NCBI GenBank assembly: GCA_017476665.1
Contig: JAFUZJ010000044.1
Coordinates: 1 to 32,085 of the forward strand
Origin: Lachnospiraceae bacterium
GTDB lineage: Bacteria; Bacillota; Clostridia; Lachnospirales; Lachnospiraceae
DNA: 32,085 bases
Reading direction: 5' to 3'
The notes beneath the pieces are model-generated. The model was not told the DNA's origin and ran no database searches. It was given only the letters and a program-made list of their open reading frames with translations. The translations under genes and the position numbers were made by a program. Below, piece after piece: positions 6,987-13,032 of this stretch. Positions within the stretch are counted from its first letter, which is position 1. Each line of letters opens with the position of its first letter.

Positions 6987-8549
6987 ATGGACAGAGAACT
7001 GGTAGTTGTGATCGACTTCGGCGGACAGTACAACCAATTGATTGCCAGACGCGTCCGGGAGTGCAACGTATATTGTGAAATCTATTCTTATAAAACGGAT
7101 CTGGCCAAGATCAAGGCCATGAATCCCAAGGGCATCATCCTCACCGGCGGACCCAACAGCTGCTACGAGGAGGGGGCGCCCACCTGTACACGCGAGCTTT
7201 TTGAGCTGGGCATTCCCGTACTGGGACTTTGCTACGGCGCGCAGCTGATGCAGCACGTGCTGGGCGGCAAAGTGGAGCGGGCTTCCATGCGCGAGTACGG
7301 CAAGACGGAAGTGATTTTTGACAAGACCGCGGCTTTGTTTGACGGCGTTTCGGAGGCGGAGGGCGGAAGCGACCGCACCATCGTCTGGATGAGCCATTTT
7401 GACTATATTTCCAGACTGGCGGACGGGTTCCGGTCGATCGCCCACACGGACAACTGCCCTGTTGCGGCGGCACAGAATGAGGCAGCCGGCCTCTACGCCA
7501 TCCAGTTCCATCCGGAAGTATTACATACCGCTCAGGGAAAGACCATGCTGCATAACTTTGTACGCGGCATCTGCGGCTGTGCGGGCGACTGGAAGATGGA
7601 CTCTTTTGTGGAGCATACCATACAGGCACTGCGTGAAAAGATTGGCACCGGCAAGGTGCTCTGCGCATTGTCCGGCGGCGTAGACTCCTCCGTGGCAGCG
7701 GTCCTCCTCTCCAAGGCTGTGGGCAGCCAGCTGACCTGCGTCTTCGTGGATCACGGTCTGCTGCGCAAGGACGAGGGCGACGAAGTGGAAGCCGTATTCG
7801 GACCCGAGGGATCTTATGAACTGAATTTTATCCGCGTGAATGCCCAGGAAAGATACTACAGCAAGCTGGCAGGCGTGACCGAGCCGGAGCAGAAGCGCAA
7901 GATCATCGGCGAGGAATTCATCCGCGTCTTCGAGGAGGAAGCCAAGAAGATCGGCGCCGTGGACTACCTGGTACAGGGTACCATCTATCCCGATGTGGTG
8001 GAGAGCGGACTGGGCGGGGAATCCGCCGTTATCAAATCCCATCACAACGTGGGCGGACTTCCTGACTGCGTGGATTTCAAGGAGATCATCGAGCCCCTGC
8101 GGGATCTGTTCAAAGACGAGGTGCGCAAGGCGGGCCTGGAGTTGGGCATCCCCGAGAAGCTTGTCTTCCGTCAGCCTTTCCCCGGTCCCGGACTGGGCAT
8201 CCGCATCGTCGGCGAAGTGACTGCCGACAAAGTCCGCATCGTACAGGACGCCGATGCCATCTACCGCGAGGAGATCGCCAAGGCCGGACTGGACAAGACT
8301 GTGGGCCAGTATTTTGCGGCGCTGACCAACATGCAGTCCGTCGGCGTTATGGGTGACGAGCGCACCTACGATTACGCGGTGGCGCTGAGAGCCGTGAACA
8401 CCATTGACTTTATGACCGCTGAGGCCGCGGAGATCCCATTTGCGGTACTGCAGACCGTGATGAGCCGGATTATCAATGAGGTCCGCGGAGTGAACCGGGT
8501 ATTCTATGACCTGACAAGTAAGCCACCCGGAACGATAGAGTTTGAGTAA
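6987..8549 (+). CDS. guaA: GMP synthase (glutamine-hydrolysing), full length
   Basis: A 520-aa cytosolic enzyme that converts XMP to GMP using ATP and glutamine, the last step of guanine nucleotide synthesis. Residues 1-200 are the class I amidotransferase domain, with nucleophile C82 (GLCYGAQ) and the H175/E177 pair (FHPEVLHT). The PP-loop SGGVDSS is at 229-235, followed by the ATP-pyrophosphatase core and a C-terminal dimerisation domain ending [14 protein letters not shown]. Length is normal for bacterial GuaA. The start has AAAGGA at 6972-6977, nine bases ahead. The gene is monocistronic with its own promoter and lies divergent to a shorter paralog lacking the amidotransferase. Both copies keep all visible PP-loop residues. 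Confidence 0.97.
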   Translation: MDRELVVVIDFGGQYNQLIARRVRECNVYCEIYSYKTDLAKIKAMNPKGIILTGGPNSCYEEGAPTCTRELFELGIPVLGLCYGAQLMQHVLGGKVERASMREYGKTEVIFDKTAALFDGVSEAEGGSDRTIVWMSHFDYISRLADGFRSIAHTDNCPVAAAQNEAAGLYAIQFHPEVLHTAQGKTMLHNFVRGICGCAGDWKMDSFVEHTIQALREKIGTGKVLCALSGGVDSSVAAVLLSKAVGSQLTCVFVDHGLLRKDEGDEVEAVFGPEGSYELNFIRVNAQERYYSKLAGVTEPEQKRKIIGEEFIRVFEEEAKKIGAVDYLVQGTIYPDVVESGLGGESAVIKSHHNVGGLPDCVDFKEIIEPLRDLFKDEVRKAGLELGIPEKLVFRQPFPGPGLGIRIVGEVTADKVRIVQDADAIYREEIAKAGLDKTVGQYFAALTNMQSVGVMGDERTYDYAVALRAVNTIDFMTAEAAEIPFAVLQTVMSRIINEVRGVNRVFYDLTSKPPGTIEFE

Positions 8550-8564
8550 ATTTGGTTCACAGCA

Positions 8565-8592
8565 TTGCATTTTTCATCTGTTGTGATATAAT
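8565..8592 (+). promoter_or_regulatory. promoter of the prepilin-like gene
   Basis: -35 TTGCAT (8565-8570) and perfect -10 TATAAT (8587-8592), spaced 16 bp, 48 bases before the start codon. Confidence 0.65.
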
Positions 8593-8640
8593 ATCTAAAA
8601 TTATATTGACGTCATTTCGGTTTTATGAGGTGGTAGATGG

Positions 8641-9084
8641 ATGAAGAGAGATAATAGGGGATTTTCCTTAGTTGAGCTGATCATTGTGATAGCGATCATG
8701 GCTGCATTGACAGCGGTCTTGCTGCCGCAGTTCCTCAGATATGTGGAGAGTTCCAGATGTTCAAAAGATGAATACCAGGCGGAGCAGATCAAGAAAGTGA
8801 TCGAGATGGCCTGGACGATCGAGATCATCAACCAGGAGCTGGATATGCAGCCGGGAGATATCATCACGGTATCCTATACAGATGGGGCGAGCGAGTTTTC
8901 CTGCGCAACCCAATATCCGCACCTGGAGGCTGAGATGGAGAGCACAATAGACATTCCTTTTAACTTCCTCTCAAAGAAGCATCAGGGACAGACATTCTCT
9001 GTTAAATTGTCCTATGATGCAGCTGGCAATTATTTTGTGGAAGGCGACCCCAAAGATCCGGCTTGTTGGAGTACCGTTCCGTAA
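8641..9084 (+). CDS. type IV prepilin-like (pseudopilin) protein
   Basis: A 147-aa protein with a class III signal peptide: a short charged leader MKRDNRG, then F-S-L-V-E-L-I-I-V-I-A-I. A prepilin peptidase would cut after G7 and methylate F8, and E12 is the conserved fifth-position glutamate of mature pilins. A hydrophobic helix runs to about residue 30, followed by a 115-residue mostly soluble domain with two cysteines that may pair (CSKD, C near the end). The start follows GAGGTGG at 8627-8633. No pilus assembly ATPase, peptidase or other pilin lies nearby, so the product must use machinery encoded elsewhere or act as a single exported protein. It has its own promoter and terminator. Confidence 0.85.
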   Translation: MKRDNRGFSLVELIIVIAIMAALTAVLLPQFLRYVESSRCSKDEYQAEQIKKVIEMAWTIEIINQELDMQPGDIITVSYTDGASEFSCATQYPHLEAEMESTIDIPFNFLSKKHQGQTFSVKLSYDAAGNYFVEGDPKDPACWSTVP

Positions 9085-9095
9085 AAAAGAGTAAT

Positions 9096-9137
9096 ATCCT
9101 CTTGACAGGAGGCGTCTTGTCAGGAGGATTTTTATTT
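9096..9137. terminator. bidirectional intrinsic terminator between the prepilin and XRE genes
   Basis: ATCCTCTTGACA (9096-9107) pairs with TGTCAGGAGGAT (9118-9129, one G-U pair), followed by TTTTTATTTT for the plus strand. On the minus strand the stem is followed after four bases by CTTTTTTAC, so it could also stop the convergent XRE gene. Confidence 0.8.
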
Positions 9138-9166
9138 TAAAAAAATGAAAAGAATTTGAGCATGCT

Positions 9167-9532
9167 TTATTCAGAAGTGTGGGGGAGAGCTTCCGATATA
9201 TCATAAATCATATTCACATATTTCAGAAGTCTGTCTAATTGACTTTGGTCCATCTGTGCACATTTTTCTGCAATGGAAAATAAGTCGGGAGCGTTGTTTC
9301 GTTCAATCAGAATCCAATCCGGCTCAGGAGAGTCGCTTAGATTAACGAGATAATCTACAGATGTATGAAACTCTTTTGCGATTTCTTTTATAACTTGAAT
9401 AGATGGGGTCCTTTCACCAGATTCATAGCGCAAATAAGCGGGCTGTGACACGCCGATTCGTTTGGCTGCTTCTTGTTTGGAAATACCCATTTTTTTTCTG
9501 CATTCGGTTAAGCGTTTTACATCCAGATCCAT
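9167..9532 (-). CDS. XRE-family transcriptional regulator
   Basis: A 121-aa DNA-binding protein. The helix-turn-helix occupies roughly residues 5-60 (LTECRKKMGISKQEAAKRIG, then VSQPAYLRYESGERTPS, then IQVIKEIAKEFHTSVDYLV). The remaining 60 residues form a short C-terminal helical region of unknown role. The start is preceded by AAAGGA ten bases upstream. The gene is transcribed away from a pair of 54-aa proteins, and the shared intergenic region carries two TATACC-N3-GGTATA palindromes over the rightward promoter. The simplest reading is a repressor of that promoter, possibly with autoregulation. The operator match to this particular protein is inference. Confidence 0.85.
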   Translation of the reverse strand: MDLDVKRLTECRKKMGISKQEAAKRIGVSQPAYLRYESGERTPSIQVIKEIAKEFHTSVDYLVNLSDSPEPDWILIERNNAPDLFSIAEKCAQMDQSQLDRLLKYVNMIYDISEALPHTSE

Positions 9533-9636
9533 TGGTCCAGTATCCTTTCTTGAAAAGAAGATTCAATTTGTCTCACATTATACCACATAAGAAAGTTTTG
9601 GAAAATATTTTTAATAACACAAAATCTAATTTTTAC

Positions 9637-9665
9637 TTGCATATACCTTTGGTATATGATAATAT
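9637..9665 (+). promoter_or_regulatory. rightward promoter for the first 54-aa gene
   Basis: -35 TTGCAT (9637-9642) and -10 TAATAT (9660-9665), 17-bp spacing. The spacer and the region just past the -10 are occupied by two palindromes. Confidence 0.65.
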
Positions 9666-9679
9666 ATACCAAAGGTATA
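9642..9679. promoter_or_regulatory. paired operator palindromes TATACC-N3-GGTATA
   Basis: TATACCTTTGGTATA (9642-9656) fills the promoter spacer and TATACCAAAGGTATA (9665-9679) overlaps the -10 and start region. Their centres are 23 bp apart, about two helical turns. A repressor bound here would block RNA polymerase. A third copy of the same 15-mer pattern, with ACA as the centre, lies at 21181-21195. Confidence 0.7.
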
Positions 9680-9745
9680 CAGAGGAAGCTAATTGACAGG
9701 AGAAAGGAGAAAAGCCTATACTATCCCTAGAAGGGGGAGTAGGTT

Positions 9746-9910
9746 GTGGACGAGATGGGTATGACAAACGAGCAATATAAGGGAATTCTTCTGGATGAGT
9801 TGGAAGACTGGCAAGAAATTCTTGAATATGCTGAAGAAGCTCACAATGAAAAAATTATTCAAAAAGTCAAAAAGCAAATTGATAAAATTAATGAGAAGAT
9901 GAAGTTTTAA
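9746..9910 (+). CDS. 54-aa conserved small protein, paralog 1
   Basis: GTG-initiated (GGGGGAG at 9733-9739) and highly charged, beginning VDEMGMTNEQYKGILLDELE. It is probably entirely helical, with a Trp at DWQEILEYAEEA and a lysine-rich C-terminal helix ending NEKMKF. A second gene of exactly the same length at 10125-10289 encodes a close relative, showing a tandem duplication. It lies directly behind an operator-covered promoter facing the XRE gene. I do not know a function; the size, charge and operator context would fit a small regulatory or antitoxin-like protein, but nothing in the sequence proves it. Confidence 0.75.
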   Translation: MDEMGMTNEQYKGILLDELEDWQEILEYAEEAHNEKIIQKVKKQIDKINEKMKF

Positions 9911-10032
9911 TAACAGACTATTTGTTGATTGGGAACAGTGGGTGGAGTCTGCCACTGAGCTGTGGTTTGTAGTTAGCATATAAAAACTATGTTGCAACTA
10001 TGAGTTAAATGACAATTTGAAAAAGATATTGT

Positions 10033-10079
10033 ATCCTTGTGGTGGAATATATTTTATTTTACCGCAGGGATTATTTCTT
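10033..10079 (+). terminator. possible terminator between the two 54-aa genes
   Basis: ATCCTTGTGGT (10033-10043) pairs with ACCGCAGGGAT (10061-10071) through 11 bp including two G-U pairs. The tail TATTTCTTA is only moderately T-rich. The rest of 9911-10124 shows nothing else apart from a possible promoter overlapping this hairpin. Confidence 0.4.
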
Positions 10080-10087
10080 ACTATAAT
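10059..10087 (+). promoter_or_regulatory. possible promoter of the second 54-aa gene
   Basis: Perfect -10 TATAAT (10082-10087) with a weak -35 TTACCG (10059-10064) at 17-bp spacing. There is no TATACC-type palindrome here, so the second copy may not be controlled like the first. Confidence 0.4.
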
Positions 10088-10124
10088 AATCTCTTGAATT
10101 TGTGTGTGATTATGGAGAAAAGCA

Positions 10125-10289
10125 ATGGAAGAGATAGGTATGACAAACGAGCAGTATAAAGGCATGCTCCTGGACGAATTGGAAGATTGGCAGGAAGTTT
10201 TAGAATATGCTAAGGAAGCTCAAAATGAAAAGATTGTTAGAAGGGTTCAAAATCAACTTGAAAAAATCAGAAAAAAAATGACATTTTAA
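10125..10289 (+). CDS. 54-aa conserved small protein, paralog 2
   Basis: ATG-initiated with GGAG about eight bases ahead. It begins MEEIGMTNEQYKGMLLDELE and continues DWQEVLEYAKEA, so the first 35 residues are nearly identical to paralog 1. The C-terminal helix is more divergent and arginine-richer (RRVQNQLEKIRKKMTF). The difference pattern, conserved front and drifting basic tail, suggests selection on the N-terminal half. The function is unknown. It lies 27 bases upstream of the phosphofructokinase promoter and is read in the same direction. Confidence 0.75.
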   Translation: MEEIGMTNEQYKGMLLDELEDWQEVLEYAKEAQNEKIVRRVQNQLEKIRKKMTF

Positions 10290-10315
10290 TGTAAACGCTT
10301 TCATGAAACTTTTAA

Positions 10316-10344
10316 TTGCCAAAATCCGCACTTTGTCATATACT
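10316..10344 (+). promoter_or_regulatory. promoter of the phosphofructokinase gene
   Basis: -35 TTGCCA (10316-10321) and -10 TATACT (10339-10344), spaced 17 bp, with a 76-base leader before the start at 10421. Confidence 0.7.
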
Positions 10345-10420
10345 CTTGTTAATGGGTTTGACCAAAAGTGATAAAGAGAGAACGGATAGGCAATATCCGG
10401 AGAAAGGGGAAAATGTAATC

Positions 10421-11686
10421 ATGAGCAAAACAAAAAAGGGCAAACGTAATGTTATCGTAGGTCAGTCGGGAGGACCTACCGCAGCGATCAATTCTTCGCT
10501 GGCAGGTGTGTTCCGTACCGCAAAGGACAGAGGATACAAGAAAGTATACGGTATGATCCACGGTATTCAGGGTCTGTTGGAGGGTCGCTATATCGATCTG
10601 TCCGAGCACATCCGCACTGGTTTGGATGCAGAGCTGTTGAAGAGAACACCTTCTGCATATCTGGGAACCTGCCGTTATAAGCTGCCTGATATCAGCGATA
10701 ATAAAGAGCTGTATGACAAGATTTTCCAGATCCTGAATGATCTGGAGATTGACTGCTTCATCTATATCGGCGGTAACGATTCCATGGATACCATCAAGAA
10801 GCTGTCCGATTATGCGATTGTGTTTGGTTCTGACATCCGTTTTGTAGGATGCCCTAAGACCATTGATAACGATCTGGCACTGACCGACCATACACCCGGC
10901 TACGGTTCCGCAGCAAAGTATATCGGAACCTCCATCAAGGAGATCATCCGCGACGGTTTTTGTCTGGAGACACCAACCGGACAGGTTTGTGTAGTTGAGA
11001 TCATGGGACGTAACGCAGGCTGGTTGACCGCTTCCGCAGTTCTTTCCAAGGGTGAGGACTGTGACGGACCGGATGCGATTTATCTGCCGGAGCTGGCTTT
11101 TGATGTTGAAAAATTTGTGGACAAGTGTAAGAAGCTGTTGGAGAAGAAGAAATCCGTTGTGGTTGCGGTTTCCGAGGGTATCCATACGGCGGACGGCACC
11201 TATATCAGCGAGATGGGTAATACCACGGAATATGTGGATGCGTTCGGTCACAAGCAGTTGACCGGTACTGCAAGATATTTGTGTGATGTACTATCCAAAG
11301 AAATCGGCTGCAAGACCCGTGCCATTGAGCTTTCCACTCTGCAGAGAGCTGCAAGCCACTGCGCTTCCCGTATTGATATTCTGGAAGCTTATGAGGTTGG
11401 CGGTGCTGCCATGAAGGCTGCTGACGAGGGCGACAGCGGTAAGATGGTAGTCATCCAGCGTCTGTCCGATGATCCTTATCAGGCCGGTACCGAGGTGAAG
11501 GATGTACACAAGATTGCGAACGACGAGCGTCTGGTTCCCAGAGAGTGGATCACCGAGGATGGCACCTATGTGACCAATGAGTTCATTACCTATGTAAGAC
11601 CTCTGATTCAGGGTGATGTGGCACCCATCATGGTGGACGGTATTCCTCGTCATCTGTATGTGCCCGGATATCATGAGCTGCTTTAA
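10421..11686 (+). CDS. PPi-type 6-phosphofructokinase
   Basis: A 421-aa glycolytic enzyme that phosphorylates fructose 6-phosphate. Phosphate-donor residues point to pyrophosphate: the ATP-type GGDGS becomes GGND at 117-120 with Asp at the discriminating glycine position, and PGTIDND becomes PKTIDND (145-151) with the Lys typical of PPi enzymes. This favours reversible PPi-dependent activity. GQSGGPTAAINSS at the N-terminus and MGRNAGWLTASA in the middle are the other substrate motifs. The start at 10421 is chosen because AAAGGGGA at 10404-10411 precedes it and conservation begins at KRNVIVGQSGG; the frame remains open upstream to 10316 but overlaps the promoter. Length fits the long clostridial PPi-PFK group. 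Confidence 0.92.
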   Translation: MSKTKKGKRNVIVGQSGGPTAAINSSLAGVFRTAKDRGYKKVYGMIHGIQGLLEGRYIDLSEHIRTGLDAELLKRTPSAYLGTCRYKLPDISDNKELYDKIFQILNDLEIDCFIYIGGNDSMDTIKKLSDYAIVFGSDIRFVGCPKTIDNDLALTDHTPGYGSAAKYIGTSIKEIIRDGFCLETPTGQVCVVEIMGRNAGWLTASAVLSKGEDCDGPDAIYLPELAFDVEKFVDKCKKLLEKKKSVVVAVSEGIHTADGTYISEMGNTTEYVDAFGHKQLTGTARYLCDVLSKEIGCKTRAIELSTLQRAASHCASRIDILEAYEVGGAAMKAADEGDSGKMVVIQRLSDDPYQAGTEVKDVHKIANDERLVPREWITEDGTYVTNEFITYVRPLIQGDVAPIMVDGIPRHLYVPGYHELL

Positions 11687-11718
11687 TTTTTGTTAGGACA
11701 ATTTTGAATGATTTCATT

Positions 11719-11756
11719 GAATGCCGAAAATTTGCTTCGCCGGATTTTCGGCATTC
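11719..11756. other. perfect 13-bp hairpin after the phosphofructokinase gene
   Basis: GAATGCCGAAAAT (11719-11731) and ATTTTCGGCATTC (11744-11756) pair without mismatch around a 12-base loop. No T-run follows, so it may be a processing or stabilising element, or a weak terminator, just upstream of the next gene's ribosome site. Confidence 0.6.
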
Positions 11757-11777
11757 CTAATGCAAAAAGGTGAAAAG

Positions 11778-13028
11778 ATGATCATTATTAATTATATCGA
11801 TCCGGGAACGGGAAGTATGCTGTTCACCATCTTTATCGGTATTGTGACAAGCTTGTTGTTCTTATGGAAAAAACTGGTCATAAAGCTAAAGTTTATGTTA
11901 TATGGCGGACGTGCTGAGGCGACAGAGGAACGGTATCCCTATGTGATCTTTTGCGAAAATAAGAGGTATTGGAATGTGTTTCGATCTGTCTGCAGGGAGT
12001 TTGAGAAGAGAGAGATCCCTTTGGAATATCTGACGGAGTCGGAGGATGATCCGGCTTTTTCGGAGGATTTTAAGTATGTACATTGTCGTTTTATCGGAGA
12101 AAATAATAAGGCATACGCCAGATTAAATCTGCTGAATGCGGATGTGCTGCTGTCTACGACACCGGGGTTGGATGTGTATCAGTGGAAGCGTTCACAGAAT
12201 GTGGGGTGGTATGTGCATATTTTTCATACCATAGATGAGGCATGCGTCTATCGTATGTTTGGAATGGACTATTATGATGCGATCCTGCTGACAGGGGCAT
12301 TTCAGGAGAAATATATCAGAAAACTGGAGCAGTTGAGAGGCTTGCCTTACAAGGAACTTCCCGTGGTGGGGTCTACTTATATGGACGAGCTCAAAGAGAA
12401 GTTGGAACAGGCACAAGCCAAGGGACAAACGGACAAGGAAGATAAGACGAAGACGGTTCTTTTGGCACCTTCCTGGGGCGAGAGCAGTATTTTCGCCAGA
12501 TATGGTGAGAAAATTTTGCGTGCACTGACAGAGACGGGATATCAGATCATTGTGCGTCCTCATCCTCAGTCGGTCACATCCGAGAAAGAGATTTTGGAGC
12601 CTTTGCAGAAAGAATTTCCGGATTCAGAGCAGCTTTCCTGGAACTATGATAATAATAATTTTGAGGTATTGCGGAAAGCGGATGTATTGATCAGTGATTT
12701 TTCCGGCGTCGTGTTTGATTATGCACTGGCCTTTGGAAAGCCGGTCATTTATGCGGATACCTCTTTTGATCCGGCGCCTTATGATGCGGCGTGGATCGAG
12801 GAGCCGTTATGGAGATTTGAGGTGTTGAAGGAATTTGGCACACTCCTTACAGAGGACGATTTTCCCAATATGAAAGGGTTGATAGATAAGCTGTTGAAGA
12901 GCAATCAGAAAAAAGATGCGATAGACAGAGTGCGGGCTGAGAGCTGGCAGTACATTGGCGAGAGCGCAGCGAGAACCGTGGATTATATGGTAAAGAAACG
13001 TCAGGATCTGTTGGCGGAGAGGGCATGA
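11778..13028 (+). CDS. CDP-glycerol glycerophosphotransferase family protein (TagB/TagF-like)
   Basis: A 416-aa membrane-associated enzyme expected to transfer glycerol phosphate (or a related polyol phosphate) from a CDP-activated donor during synthesis of a teichoic-acid-like polymer. A hydrophobic N-terminal segment (residues about 12-30) should anchor it. The GT-B catalytic region shows IIVRPHPQS and the late SDFSGVVFDYALAFGKPVIY motif that binds the CDP part in TagF. The start at 11778 has AAAGGTG upstream; an in-frame ATG at 11721 lies inside the hairpin and is rejected. The stop is four bases before the YidC-sulfatase fusion gene, so the two are almost certainly translated from one mRNA and act in the same envelope process. 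Confidence 0.87.
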   Translation: MIIINYIDPGTGSMLFTIFIGIVTSLLFLWKKLVIKLKFMLYGGRAEATEERYPYVIFCENKRYWNVFRSVCREFEKREIPLEYLTESEDDPAFSEDFKYVHCRFIGENNKAYARLNLLNADVLLSTTPGLDVYQWKRSQNVGWYVHIFHTIDEACVYRMFGMDYYDAILLTGAFQEKYIRKLEQLRGLPYKELPVVGSTYMDELKEKLEQAQAKGQTDKEDKTKTVLLAPSWGESSIFARYGEKILRALTETGYQIIVRPHPQSVTSEKEILEPLQKEFPDSEQLSWNYDNNNFEVLRKADVLISDFSGVVFDYALAFGKPVIYADTSFDPAPYDAAWIEEPLWRFEVLKEFGTLLTEDDFPNMKGLIDKLLKSNQKKDAIDRVRAESWQYIGESAARTVDYMVKKRQDLLAERA

Positions 13029-13032
13029 AATT

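Noticed and set aside
7521-8570. A 349-codon open frame on the minus strand opposite guaA
   Set aside because: It lies wholly within the well-conserved guaA coding sequence, shows no protein family features and has no ribosome site; it reflects codon bias of the sense gene.
10349-11251. A 300-codon minus-strand frame opposite the phosphofructokinase gene
   Set aside because: It is a shadow of a clearly conserved enzyme gene, with no recognisable domain.
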